Below are positions 48,726 through 63,647 of a DNA stretch of 64,000 nucleotides, piece by piece. The translations under genes and the position numbers were made by a program. Positions within the stretch are counted from its first letter, which is position 1, and each line of letters starts with the position of its first letter. The DNA lies in assembly GCF_905475395.1 (NCBI RefSeq), contig NC_058341.1:35417501-35481500 (forward strand). The letters run 5' to 3'. The DNA comes from Chrysoperla carnea. Taxonomy: Eukaryota; Arthropoda; Insecta; Neuroptera; Chrysopidae. The notes beneath the pieces are model-generated. The model had not been told where the DNA came from and did no database searches. It was given only the letters and a program-made list of their open reading frames with translations.

Positions 48726-51700
48726 GACGAGACACCCGTATCTTGTTGAATATGAAAATAAACTTTTGTTCAATCATTTGTTACATTTTCTATAAATGAG
48801 TGAAATTAAATTTTTTACATATTTCAACAGATATTGCAATTAAAATTTTTGTTTTGACAATATGTGGAATTTATTTATACAAGCTTTTCCAGTAAATTTG
48901 TTCAAATTGTAAAAAATACGTCAGTTAACTATTTTCTGATTAATTTATTTCGATACTTTCACATTTCTCTATCTCACTTACACTTTTTGTTTTAACGATA
49001 TTAAATTTCATTTTCACTTTAATTTTAAACATGCTTTCACCCGAATTTATATTAAAAAGAATATTTGAACTCATACAGTTCAGCATGCTATATCGAAAAA
49101 TCAGAAATCAGATATTCATTTCGAATATTCACCGTGTAATATAATTATAGTGTCTGGATTTGATGGATTTGACAGTCCTTTTCTGCTCAAATAACATTAA
49201 AATTTAAACGAAATCAATATATTAAAATCTTTTTCCCATTTTACACAATTTTTGTCTCTTTAAAAATGCTTAACCAATATAAATCGTTCTTACAATCAAA
49301 TTTCAAATTTGACAAAAACTACAGACTAATATTAATTTAGAACAAACTGCTATTTTCCGTGGGCCCAAATTATGTAAAGAAATGGTGTATACAATGATAG
49401 AAGAGGTTGGTGTATACAATGATAGAAGATGCTTTTGAATTCTGTGCATTTTCTGATGTACAAAAATCAGGAAAATCACAAACAAACATTTTGTTCGTGA
49501 TTATAATAGTCCTAATTTTGAATCAAAAATAATAAAAATCTACCGAAAATAATTTGTTTCATTCGATCAATATTTTTCAACATTTGAAGCTGGATATGTC
49601 TTTTAATCCATATTTATGGATCTTCTTCCATGTTACATAACCATTTCGTAAAATCTTGATTTGAGAAAAGATTTGAAAGAAATATATAAAAATTCATTTT
49701 TATTTAGTTCAAAATATTATTATGGTTTTCCAAAAAGTAATTCGTTCATATAGGGTGGAAAATTCAAACCCAATTTGTTGATCTTAAAATCTAAACAAAT
49801 TAAATTTCACGAGAAACCATTTCTCATAAAATTTGAATTCATGTTTGTAATTTTTAGAGATAAATACAAAATTTAAAGTTTAAAAATTATTAGGCTCTGC
49901 ATAGGTATATTATATCTCTTTCGTTCAAAATAAAATCTTCAACAGAATCCTTTTAAAAAGTTTGTCAAGTATGCTTGCTTTTAGATAATGTACAGTGACC
50001 TTTTTAAACTTTTTTCATTTGATATCAAGAAAGGAAAGCGTTGGTAATATGAATGAAATATTATACGTATTTAATTTCAACAATTTTTCACCACTATAAA
50101 ATAAAGTAAATCATAGCTCCTATGATCATTTGTTCATATCATTCTGAATATTTCCATTATATCCGATACGTATTTCATGTCAGAATTACGTGAAGATAAA
50201 TAAGAACAAGTTTTTCTTGATTGATTGTGTTTATGAATTATTTTGATAAGTATATAATAGAGAAAATAAATCGTTTAGACTGAGTTCGAAACGAAATAAA
50301 TAAAAAAACTCTCGTTGAAAAAATTTTGAATGCTTATCTTAAAATACTAGCTAAGAAATCAAAAGTCTCTTAAGACTAAAAGTCCTCAAAATTCAGGTAT
50401 TTGCAGACATAAAGTCCTAAAATACAGGGGTAGGTAGAATCGCATAAGTAAACATCACGTTTTATAAAAAAAAAAGTACAAAACCTGAAACAATTTGGAA
50501 ATGTACCGAGCTAAAATTTACCACCCTTCATGATCATAAATTACACCATTTTCTATAATTGCAACACAATTGCTTCATTTTTCGAAAAGTTATCAAAGAA
50601 AGTTGATAATATGAGGTTACTGCGGATTTCTTGCGATTTTGAGGTTATTTTGCAATGTTAAGAGCTCGATATAGCAAGCAAGGTCGATGCAGACGTTTTT
50701 AAAAAACAACTCTTTTTTTATTCGCCTGATCAATAGAAGCAGAGTTATTCGAGAAAACGTCATGAAATAAAACAATTTATGTATTTTTGATCGTTCCGGA
50801 ACCGGAAAATTTTGTTTCTGTATTTTTTACATTTTTACATCGAAAGAAATCTATTAAAAAAAACTAGAGCTTTCCCAAAATTTACCGGATTTATTATCTA
50901 AATCCGGTTGATATAACCAACTATATGCAACCATTACACAATGCAATACAGTTTTGGTGGAAGCGCAGATATCATTCAAATATGTTACAAGTAGATATGT
51001 GTAATGCATTAACCTGCTCTCTTGCTCATATCTAGGCCCTTAAAACTACGAGCTAATTCCCCAAATCAGACTTATTTTTAAATATTGTCACAAATGAATA
51101 TATCTGACTTGCCCAAAAATAATGTAGGAAATAAATTAACACTTTTATAGTAATTAGAAGTAATTATTTATGACGTTCATTAGACCCTTATATGTATAGG
51201 TTCTTACGTATTTTTTTACGCATATCATAAATTAATCACATACCTATAAATTTAAATAGTATGCCCAAAAATACAATTAATTTTGAATATTTTAATTATA
51301 TTTCTAAACTAATTGTTATTAAATATTAGGAAGTATATTTTATTAATTTATGTCCAGTCAATATATAAGGATTACTAATTGATTGGTTATAATAATAAAG
51401 TAGGTTATTTTAATTCAGAAATTAAAGTGGACCAAACTTTAACTTCGATAATAGATACATTTATAATTTAGTTACGAATAACAGCAAAATTTTAATTTAA
51501 ATTTTAACATTTTTTATTTATTTCTTATTTTGGTTTTCAATTTCACATGGTTAAAGTGACCTATTTTTACTGCTCAAGCAGATAATAGAAAATTCTCACG
51601 GCTTGAGCATATTGTTTTTTTTACGAATGGGATTGGTTTCTATTTGGGAACGATTTTTCGTTCAATGACAAATGACACCGTAAATTGGCGTTGTATGTAA

Positions 51701-53159
51701 ATTGTAATTGGTGCAATGTTGGTAATTCAATTTGAAGCGATGGGCAAGTATTTTCAAGGAAAACTGGTGAAACATGAAACAATCATGGTAGGAATGTATT
51801 TGAAATGTATAGTTTGCTGAGTGTTGGATATTTTGGATAGGTAGAAGTTTTGCAATTTCATTGATACTAAGTTTATAATTTTTGAAAATGAGACAAAACA
51901 ATTTCGAAAGTCATGCATTCTGTCCCTTGCCAACATTTTAGAAGGTGCCTTGAATCATTTTGAGGCAATATTTCTAGAACTTTTCGTCGTATGTTTCAGA
52001 AATTATCAGCCACTAGCTTTTTCCCGCAGCTCTCCGCGATAATGATTCATTTAGTGAATTAACTCACTTATCCTCTTTATATATCACTCGCAATATAGAA
52101 AATGCCAATTTTAAAGACAAATTCAACACATGATATTCCTTATCCAGCTTGCTCCCGCTTAGCACGCCACCCACTTAACTCCCACTTTACTTCAATCTTT
52201 TGAACGATAAGGCAGCTCGGATCTTGATTTTCTAGATGACCATAGATCCCCATCATAGGAAAACACAGACCATGGTGAAAAACAGGCTTTACCATAATTC
52301 TGGCGTGTATAGAAGTGGTTTAATAATGTTAGTGAGAATAACGACAGATATGAATAAAGCATGGCCAACTTTGACGACCTTCACTATAGTTTTTACGAAC
52401 ATTTTTCAAATACAAATAGAGCTGTTCGAATCATTTAAATAAAAATACTGAAGAAAACAGTAGTACCCTTGTGGTCCAAGTAGCATTTTTATTTTCCTGA
52501 GAAAATATGTACGTTTTTAATTTGAAAGGAAATTAATTTATTTTATTTTATTTAAGGTCGCTTTTAACGCCTAGGTCATTGGCGACCGCAGAGAAAGGAA
52601 ATTAATGTTTTTTACTGTTTTATATTTATTAAAATAAATTTTCATTATTGTTATAATAATGAAAAACAATATTTTATTAAATTAATTTTTTTTTAAAATA
52701 ATAATTTTCGTTTTTACACATTTAAAACTTAATTATTCATGAAATGAGAGGCATTTGAAAGAATTATGTATTATTCTTGCTCGCATTCCAAATCTTTATT
52801 TTATGAAAAACGATACTTGGATCACTATGGTCTCACGATGTCTGCCACAAATGAACAGTCAGTCAAATGCAATAAAATGACGATATAAAGTAATTAGCTT
52901 TTCATATTAGATATACTAATATTTCATATTATGTAAAATGTACATATAACATTCATTTTATATTTTATTGATGATAAATTTATTCACATTTATATTATGG
53001 GACATAAATTGGGTACTGTGGTTTTTACTATGGATGTTGTGTATATTTTATAGTTATATGGTAGTATAGCTTAGTTACTAACTAAGCAATCTACAGCTAC
53101 ATAATTAATTTTATTTCATCGCAATCAATGGCGGGCCATATTAAAAATTTATAACAGGG

Positions 53160-53830
53160 ACTCAATTTATTGAACCTACTCTTCCAATTTTGAAAAATAC
53201 TAACTTTGAGCAACAATTATTCAAGAACTAGTACGATAAAATAGTTCTTGAACCAGTACCTATACCAAAAATATGATTTGAAAACCATATAACTTTATAT
53301 TTTGGAAAATTATAAATACTTTTTGACTCTGGACATTTTTTACCTTATATCATCGTTTTCGATATATAATTTTTGACCAGAATCACAAAATAATCGTTAT
53401 AAGTATTCGCCCATAAGATAAAAAATATCAAGAGTCAAAAAGTGTTTAGAATTGTTCAAAATAAAAAGTCGTAAAGTTTTTATATCAAATTTATGACCAG
53501 AACCTCAAAATAATCTTTATTTTCGTCAATAACAAATTTTCGACAAAAACTTTTCGTACTTTTAAACGCTTATATATCGAAAACACTGAGACATCGTAAA
53601 AATTTTCGCACTTCAAAAAATACTTCGAAGAATCGTCCAAAATATAATATCAAATTGCTTTTAAATTAAATTTTTGACCAGAACCACAAAATATTCATTA
53701 TTTTCCACAATAACGAGCTTTTTCCGAAAATCCGCATTTTATTTTTTCAAATGCTTATATTTGGAAAACGGCGAGGCTTGATAAAATGTGCCAAGAATCA
53801 AAAAATACTGAAAGTTGTCCATAATATTAA
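53160..53830 (+). repeat. degenerate tandem repeat
   Basis: A block containing TTTTGACCAGAA-CACAAAATAATC recurs at 53371, 53491 and 53672, each preceded by ATATC/GATATA-type sequence and followed by TTTCG and AACGCTTATAT-type segments. Spacing is uneven (120 and 181 bp), so this is an old, decayed array. Confidence 0.5.
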
Positions 53831-54773
53831 ATACAATAATTTTTTTTTAATGTAAGAAAGAGAAAATGGTGTCCGCAAGCAGAGTACTTCTGTTCCACCC
53901 TATAGGATAACTCAAAAAGCACAAGTTCATTCCTTGTAGACTGTTTTTTTCGATTTTATTTCCTCTGATGTATGTAGATGCTTTGGTCGTTATAAATCGC
54001 CTTGTTATTCCAATGAATATCAGTCGCTATAGCCGATATGTCATTATAAGTGATTCTGATTGTACTTGAGTTTCATGAAAATAAAAATGAAAAATTTGTT
54101 TTGATTCCGCGAACTCAATGTATATAAAATTTGTCTGAAAAATAAGAGGTAGTACACTTTGAATAATTAAGTAAATAACTCGTTAAAACTTGAATTATAA
54201 TACTCGAATCTCATTAGAAGATAAGGATCTTGATTCAGGGTATCTCAGAAACTATTTATTTAAAAATTTGAATCCATTATGTATTCCACAGCCTTTCTCA
54301 AAAGTATAACATATTCTAGTTTTTACAAATAGATTCTACAATTTACTTTTCGCCATATCAAAAGTATAATGTTTTATTCGATTATTTCTTATTTTACCCA
54401 TCACGTTGTTCGTAAAGTTCCTTTAATAAACGCCTTTGATTCAAACGAAGAAACTTTTCCTATAAAGTAAATATACTACAAATTGAATTAATTATACCTT
54501 TAATTGGCAAGTGTTGTATATTCTAATTCAATATCATTCTATTGGCATATAAGGCTGTCTAGTTTATAATATAGATGTGAAATGTTAGTGATTTTACAAA
54601 CGTTTAAAAGGACTGAAAATGTCTTCATTTACTTTTCAGTTTAAACAAATTACTAAATGTTTTTACCATGAAACAGGTAAATAGCTAGATCAGGCAGTCG
54701 GCGAGTACACACAAGTAAAATTTACGAAATAAAAAAAACCCAACAAATTTTTCGGTTACGAAGCCCTAAACTC

Positions 54774-54823
54774 ACACTTGAAACATAGCTAAGAAAGCTT
54801 TCCATTAAATTACCTTTCAAACA
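54774..54823 (+). repeat. copy of the 48.6-kb dispersed repeat
   Basis: ACTTGAAACATAGCTAAGAA and the following CTTTCC-TTAAATTACCTTTCAAAC match 48605-48653 with few differences. Confidence 0.6.
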
Positions 54824-56161
54824 AAAAAAAACTTGTAATTATTTTTTTTTTTATGGCTTCGATTAAAGCTTTATTAGAATAGAAATGGGTTATTTGATGG
54901 ATAGGTTGTTCGAATTGATTATAAACTCGAAGATACCTACCAATAAGGTGGTTTCTTTAAAAATTCCAACTTATTTCCACCATATTTCGTAACGGAAATG
55001 GCAAGTAATATTCAATAATAAACTGAAAAATATACGTAAACCTTTTTTTTTAGGGGAAATTGAAATGTAGTTCCCTTTTTACACTTAGTTTCTTAAATGG
55101 GACTAAAATTTTTTTGTAGCAGATTTATGTGGAAAAATTATGTAAGGATAACTTTAAAAAATTGTTATTTTGCAAAATTTTTGGTAAAATTTTCTACGAA
55201 GAAAATTTTTCGAAAATTGCATTTAAATGTGCTAACTTCATACAGCTTTATCAAATAACCAAATATTATTTTAAATACATTAACTTAACTTCAAAAAACT
55301 TCAAAACTAGTTTAGTTTGAACATCTCGATGTGGACATGTTGGCTTTTCCCTACATGAGTGATTCTATAATCTTTACACTGAACATTCAATAGTTTTTAT
55401 TCGTACAAATTTTAGTTCAAAACGAGCTAAAAAATAGCTTTCAAAAATCAATCAAACCTTTAAGTTGATCTAAACCAGAAATTTTTGTTGAAGCTTTTTT
55501 GAGTACAGAAGTCTACTAAACAGAAGTCCATAAATTTCTTTATTACTTTTCATGAGTTTATTTTAATTTGCTTCGTTTCCTACTGAGTATTATTAGAGAT
55601 TATTTCTGTCTCTGAGATTATTCATTTTGGTAGGAGTTCAGGTAAGTCTAATCAATCCCTACCATCATTTCGAATGTGATGGAAAAGGATTAAGTGAAAG
55701 CAAAGGAGGTGAAGGCTATAACGAGGTGGTCTTTACCAATCTTTACTTTTAAACGAAGCAGGCGAGTATCAAGATAGTTTTATCATAAAAATTGAATGCA
55801 TTTATTTAAAGATTAGGTCATACCTATCAACAAAATGTTGGCAACAAGCAAAAATCTATTCGTTTAACAGCTACTAGTAATAGATTGTAAGTTTGAAATT
55901 GCCACGATTTTCACGATATTCAATCCAATCTCTAGTGAGTACATTTGCTAACTAAGCTATTTTATAAAATAATGTTTCTACATTTTGAACAACGAATATG
56001 AATTCAAGAATTCACCATTCTACTTTTTCTTTTCTTATTTTAAAGTGTATAATATTTTAATAGTTTCCTATTCGTAACCGACGAAATACAAAAACAGAGG
56101 ATAATTTATACTATTATTTTTTTAAATTTATGTATGATTACACATACCTTTTTACAGATTT

Positions 56162-56400
56162 TACCTCGAATTGGTTCCATATAAATTTGGGGAAAAAATT
56201 TCTACCCTAAGAGTAGGAAAATATGGGTGATTTATTTTTTTATGCATACCACGCATAACTATTTACAAAGTAATTCGATTTTGATCATTCATTTTGTATT
56301 GAATAGGGTATACCTCGAAGTTGGTCCCATATAAACTTGGGGAAAAAACCCTACCCTATATAATGGTGGGAAATAGGAGTGATTTATTGTTCACTCACAG
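56162..56400 (+). repeat. diverged tandem duplication
   Basis: TACCTCGAATTGGTTCCATATAAA at 56162 and TACCTCGAAGTTGGTCCCATATAAA at 56311 head two blocks of about 85 nt that both run through TTGGGGAAAAAA, CTACCCTA and GTGATTTATT. Offset is about 149 bp. Confidence 0.65.
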
Positions 56401-56406
56401 ATTTAA

Positions 56407-56511
56407 TATCAATAATTTCCTTGTGAGCAATTACGTTTCGAAGTCGATGCTAAAAATTGATTCATTTGCGTCGATTTTAAAACGTAATTGCTCGCACGGA
56501 AATTATTGATA
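56407..56511. repeat. 105-nt hairpin with 44-nt arms
   Basis: The left arm begins TATCAATAATTTCC and includes GAGCAATTACGTTT. The right arm is its reverse complement with about six mismatches. The loop is 17 nt. It directly follows the tandem duplication at 56162-56400. Confidence 0.7.
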
Positions 56512-59500
56512 AGGTTCAGTACTTAATTAAAATTATTTTTTTCTTGTTTGTATATTTGTTGTCGTATCTATTTTTTGAAAAAAAATTTTACAATTTTAGG
56601 CCTCAAGGACTACTTAGTAATCGCTAATATTTAGAAATGTCAACACGATATTGAGAGTAGGTTTTTACTTTATTAAAACATCTTAATGAAGACTTTATTG
56701 AAAAGATTCGATTATAATATATGTTTTTAAATTATATTATGTAAAATGAAATAAGAATATCTTTTTAATATTCAATATTAATCGAACATTATATATGTAT
56801 TCCCAGAAGGATCAAAAAGAGTTCTACTATTCGATTTCAATAGATTTGTAAACATCTAGATAGATAAATACATTCATAAAAGATATATATAAAAAAAAAA
56901 AGCTATTGAGAAAGTGTATTTATTCTGGATACATTTTCTGCATCCTTTCATGTATTCTAAATACAAACATATTTCTTTATTATAAAAGCTATTCTATTAT
57001 AGTTTAAGCTTATTTGTTAGATTTGTGAAATCTACAATAAAATTGTGTACATTCAATTTATGCTGAAATATAACACGATTACCTATACCTGATAATAATA
57101 CACGGTTCGCAATATAATCTGCAAAAAAAAACGGAACAATAAAATTTTGCAATATATAAACGATCCGAAAGAATGATAAATAGACTTCTTGCTCTATACT
57201 CTTATTTTTTACCTAACGATTTACGCCAACAGAAAACACCATTAATTACTTCCACCCCCCCCCCTCCTAAAAAAAGCCATTTTTCTTCAAGAAGTCTAAG
57301 CATAGAAAAAATCAGTTTGCATCTACATATTCGAAGTCATATGATATCGCAAAATAATGTTTTTCTACAAAACCAATAGAAAATATCATTCAGTTCACTT
57401 CAAAAGCATGTTTTATCAAATTTTTCTTCAAGTTATCGTTTAATCGCAATATCTCGCATTAATTATTATAAATATAATATGTATTTTGATACACGCATTA
57501 TATATGGTTGCCAATAATTCATGTTATTTTTTGCATTTCTTGAGAAAGAAAACTTTTCAATGGAAAATAGGGGTTTTCTTATATTTATTACTAGAGTAGT
57601 TTTGAGCACAGAATTGTATTTCGCGCATTTAAAACCTCCAAAAAAGTAAGCTCACGTTTTGTGGTAAAATTTTTGTGGAACAATGACGTATAATAATCCC
57701 AATTATGAATACAATTACTTTTTTAGCGTGGCATTTTTCACACCCGTAAACAAAATATGTTTGAGTATAAATTTTATTTGGGGTTCATATAGTTTATATC
57801 GGCCAATTTAAAATATTTTTTTAATACCCCGGCTCCTTAGCTTTCTATATTACTGAAAAGTATTTAGGCCAAATAATACAACTTCCCGTAATTTGAATGT
57901 ATTATATTATTTGTAGATGAGTCATAAATATAAAACCCCTGAAAATGGAGTTTTACAAGTCGTCAATAGTGTATTTTTGAGACTTTTTATATTAAGTCTA
58001 GTCTTTTTAACATGCTGGTTGTATCTCTTAAGCCAAAAATTGAGGCTTCTAAAGTTTTTATGACATTTATTTTGAAAAGTACCTACTATTGATTTGAATT
58101 TTCTCCACACAAAAATTTGGTTCACTTTTAGTTCCTAACTATGCCTCGATGCCGTTGTTTACTGGATGATTTGTTTGTTCAAGTCAATAAAAATAATTTT
58201 CTTATTTCGACTTTGATACCGCAGGCATTTCAACTAAAGTAAACAAATTTGATTTTAAATTATAATAAAAAAGAGAAATAAATAACTTGGGTAAAAAATA
58301 AATAATAAATATTTACTTAAAGCTCGTGGTTAAATGTAAATAATAATTTTAAACCAAATTCGCAGTGCCGTACTCAAAGAAAAATATCCTCTTTAATATT
58401 TTTCCAATATTTTCACATTATTTGAACAGTTTTAAAATTTGTTCGTTTGTAAAAATTATGTGTCTTTCATATCCTTTGAAATCGTAAAAATAAAATATAA
58501 TTTTTTTGTTCAAAATTCAAACTGAAAGTTTATTTCTTATAAGCCAATCGATATACGTCTTAATTTTCGAAATAGTGGCAAAAGCCAGCCTTCGCTTTGA
58601 GTAACTCTTGATATTATGGTTTTTCGCGGCTCGCGGCTATCTGTAAGATACCTACAATAAACTTGTACGCAAGTATTAAAAAAAAATTAATGCTACTATT
58701 ATGTGACTTACTGTAACTATATATCTACAGCTTTCTAGTAAAAATTATTTTTCCAAAAAAACGAATTTTTAAAGGAAAAAATAGACAAAATTGGAAAGTT
58801 TATTAACCAAATTCCTTCTTAATTGTCTGGCATTTTGAGGTTTAACTTTAATGTTTTAATTTAAAAGACACACCTGTGAAGTAAAGTGAACCTTGTGATT
58901 TTCTGTGCAGTACGGCTATGTAATATCTTATTGATAAAGTAAACTTTATTTCACACACAAAAAAATTTCTTGTGTATGTATATAATTTAAATAATTTATA
59001 ATTCAATTTTTACAATAGGCAACTTGTATATCATTTCAATATTATACATTACATATATTTCAACAATATTGGTTTATTGAATATGAAGTATGAAGCATAT
59101 TCAATATATCTACACACTTTGCATCTTTTCTGGCCCATCTCAACCACGATATAATCACAAAAATATAATTTCATACAAAACGACGAAAAATTTACATTTC
59201 CTAAGCCATTTTGTGCTTACCTTATTAAATTATCTTGGCCATACTGTTTTTAAATTTGCTGAAATCATAGTAAAAGACAAAAACTCAGAAGTGTTTCTTT
59301 CTACTAAAGTAATTCAATTTTTCAAGTAAATTTTTCTTCCCTGTGTAAATAAAAAAATTCGCACCTCAGCTTAGATAATGTGCTAACAGATGCCATTTCG
59401 TTGATTTTGGAAGTTTGGAGAAATCAATACCTTCTTTAAATTACAGAAATTTTTGTATCTCAATATAAGGGTATTTGGTATCTCAAAATTATATTTTTAA

Positions 59501-62500
59501 TAAGTGAAATATATAGTAATACGTTTAAGACTTTTAAATTTTTCTTTTACTATTCCTGTTTCAGGAACAGAAAAATCGAATCATTCTGCTAATCTATAAA
59601 AATCCGCGTGCATACGGAAACCGATTTATATTGTTACAAATTAGGTAAGTAGATGACTTTTTTGTCACCTTGTAGAATTAAATTTTTTTAAGATAAAATT
59701 GATAGCCAACAAGTATAATGACTTTCTTAATCGTGCTTTATCTCATAGGAATCTCTTTCTACCATCTTGAAAAATTTCTATAGGTTCAACAGGTTTAGAT
59801 AATGTTTGTTCATTTGTAATACATGAAATAAAAATCAATTTTAGAAAAAAAGATACAAATTCAGATATTAAAAATGATTAAAAAACGGATATAACCATAA
59901 TTTTATATGAAATTATTCCAATTTCTAATATATATTTCATTATTTGAAAGCCTATTCCTAGAACTTCTTAGCAGAGAAAATTTATAAAAAGTATTTGGAG
60001 TCGATCTCAAAAATAGAGTGAACAAAAAAGAATAGATCATCCAAATGTATCAGGCTTTTCATAGTAGTAGCTGGGCAGAAATATAGACGACTGAGTCTTC
60101 ATTATTTCGTTTTCTTTTTTATTCCGGTAGCTCATGCAATAGAAGCCCTTGCGAAATTATCTATTGAGATATCTCGTCAATATACATCTCATATGCCTGA
60201 TAGACCCTGGTGGAAAAAATATTTGAAGAAAGAATAAGAAATTCTGAAAAAGTCTTAGAAATGCATAGTCTGCAAAATGTTGATACAGAACTGGACTTAT
60301 TGCATAAGTACCTTCAAATAGATAAGTTTTACTTACAGTTAAGTTAATGTCTGCAAATAGTGGCTCTGAAAGTTGATCTTTTTTTTGGTGCATAACTAAA
60401 ATCCAATCATTTTATGAAAATCTTTTATCTACAAAATATTGTTAGTCACATAATTTTGAATAGCGATAAAAAGTACCCCAAAAGTTTTGAGAGGTAAGTT
60501 GAAAATATAGATACAAAAAAGATATACGTTAATAAAAAATGGAAAAATGTAATAAATTATTTTGATTTAGATACCTTTCAAGTTATTGAAACAACTAAAA
60601 AAATATTCCAAATACATTAGAGTGGTGGTCACTCAAACCTCCTTAGAACATTTTTTTTTAGTTTCTAAGTTGATAGATATATACAAACAATACATTTTTG
60701 TACACTTTTCGAACTAATTTATTTATATTATTTTTGCTGTATATTTTCAACCCATCCTTAAATATTTATGTGATAGGGTTAACCCCACACTCGTCAGAGA
60801 AGAAAGTCTCAAGCTTCTAATAAAATTTATTGAAAAATTAAGATAATATTTGATTTATTTCAAAGATGATTTATAAATAAAAACTCATTCCAAATAAATT
60901 CAACGAATTTTGTCATTTGTAATTTATATTATTTTTAATTTTGTGATTTTACAGGAATATAAGGGCTGGTTAAAGTTATAACAAAAGGTTCAGCAAATAG
61001 TAGGTAACGTTAAAATAATGACAATTCCTCGAAACACTTAGAGCCGGGAAAGCCTTCTTTTCCAAATGTAGAGTGTGGAAAATTTGGAATGACGTCTTGT
61101 AAATATTGCCAAAACGGCTAATTAGAAAAATTTGAAATTTGGCACACAGTATCAACTAAGCATCCTTAATGATTTTAAATAAATAAACTTCGAAAACCAG
61201 AGAAGATATGATGGAGATTGTTCCATAACCCAGTTTCGAAAAAATCTCTATCGCCACTGACCTTATTTCAAATATAATCTTTCATTTTCAATAAAGTCCG
61301 GTACTGACTTTATTGAAAGATATTTTTTCGAAACATGTGTCTATTAATTAATTAATTATTTTAACGTTTTCTATTATTTACGTCTATGAGCAATAATTTT
61401 CGATCTTTTAAATTATAAAGAAGCCGAACTTTCGTTACACTTGCGTAAAGGCTTCCCGATATAAATCTTGATATGTAGACCCCATCGGAGCTAACTACAT
61501 CACTAATTCGTAAGTAGCGTAAGTAGTGCTCACGATCAAATTTGATTGGCTGTGCTCTTGGAAGATAATATTATATACCAAAATTGGCATAACTAATTGT
61601 AATTTCAAATTTACCACTGATTCTTCCAAACTACATCTTACAAATTACAATGTAATGCAGCAAAAAAAAAAATTCGAGCAGACAGAATCACCGGATATAA
61701 TACATACACACACAGATAGCGTAGTCTTTCTTTAATAACCATAATATATATAATATTTATTATTATCAGACGACGTTATACACAATATATGCATAACCGA
61801 ATTGACTAGAGTAAGTAAATTAATATCAATTGTATTAGGAATATTCATATATACATATATCGTCTGATTTAATTCAATTAGTACAATGACCTTATAAATG
61901 CATATTGTATGTGAAAGATAGTTAATGAATGAAAAAAAAAATGTTATTTCTCTTAAATAATTTTTCTTTTATTATGATCTTTTTATGTTACATTGATCAC
62001 AACAAGTCCATCATGTATCTTATATATATTACTCTAGCAAGCTATGTTCTGTCCTACCCTTATCTTCCTAATTCCTTTATTGAAGTGAAAACTTCTTTAA
62101 CAATGTTGGGCACTTTTGGTAGAGGAAAATGTTATAGGTTCGCGTCACCGACATGGTGTGAGCGCGCCGACATGCTGTGCGACTGTGCGAGACGCTTTTT
62201 GGATGGGTGAAATCTCGTGCGTTCGCGTCACCGACAAGCTTATAGCAGTATATCTGTAGCTATACAGCTGACATATTGTTTAACATTAGTGCTGCGTATA
62301 TAAAAAGTACATTGAAATTTATGTAAATACAAATACTATCCACAAATCATATGATTGTATTATTAATTGTTATTTCAATTGAATTGTATTTATATTTTGT
62401 CATAATATTGTAAAGCCCGTAATATATTAAAATAATGAAAACCATATAAACATGCATATAATTGTTGCACGGAGTGTCAATAGATGTGAAAACCAGATTG

Positions 62501-63573
62501 ATGTTTATAATTTTAATTCAAATATTATGAAAGTTCACTTCTATCGGCAATCCCTATGACTGCCAATTTTTTTATTATTATTCCTAGGTTTGGCAAAACA
62601 TATTCTTACGCTCTAAAAATATACCGCTTAGGAGAAAACACGCTAGACAAATAATTTATATAAATTTAATAAGTAATACTAGTTTACTACTAAACTAAAC
62701 GAAAAAATATCATAAATTGATATAAATTTAATAAGTTTACTAGGCAAACATGTTACACAGATGTGCTATAGATTTAAGAACTTTTGATTTTTTTTACCAC
62801 TTTTCTAGGAAATTTGTTGTTTGTTGTTTTTAGCCACGGGTACAGTGTAGCCACGAGTTATGGTATCTACGGTAGCAGAATTCCACACGGGTCGAGCTAG
62901 TATTCTATATTATTTATATCATATTTACATTTCAAGTCTTTTATATTCAAGTTATATTTATTTGATTGGATTATAAAACGACTTAAATAATCCAAATGTA
63001 AATAGATACGTAATATATACTATTTAGTATTAACTAAATATTAACTAAAACTATAATGTCCGGCGAATAAGTTACAAAATTTTCTCAAACATATACATAC
63101 TACTTTACTTAACAAAGTGTTTATTTTATTGGTTAAATTTAATAGTGGATATAACTCCTTAACTATTGCCTTTTGTAAAAAAGTATATAAGGCAGTTTCA
63201 ACTTAACACTACCTAAAGGACACGCTGTTAAGCTATGTCCATCGATTCATGGGCACCTTGTATAAAATATCTTAAGAGTTTAACTTTTTATATGATAAAT
63301 TAATCAAATTATCCAAAAATCTTAAAACTAAGTCGCATTAATAAATCCATTAAACATATGGTACCTGTAATAATGATTAAAATTGAATAGACGATTATAT
63401 CTTTAATAAAATAAAGTTTGGTATATGAAAACAGCCGGTAAACTAAGCACTTTAACTCATTGCTGTGTTACTTAATACAATTTTAAAAGAAAAGAAAATT
63501 TCCTCAGTTTATTTATCAAATTCTCTCTTATTTCAGGCAAGCTTATTTATGACGGATCCGTTCTTGCTCATTA

Positions 63574-63647
63574 GTCTAATAGAAGATAATTTAATTATAA
63601 ATGCAAAAATCGTTTTGCATTTATTATTAAATTATCTTCTATTAGAC
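63574..63647. ncRNA. 74-nt near-perfect hairpin, possible small-RNA precursor
   Basis: GTCTAATAGAAGATAATT...ATGCAAAA pairs over 35 nt with its reverse complement, with a single mismatch and a 4-nt ATCG loop. Flanks do not extend the pairing. The tight loop and perfect stem are more typical of a palindromic transposon relic or hairpin siRNA than of a canonical miRNA. Confidence 0.35.
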
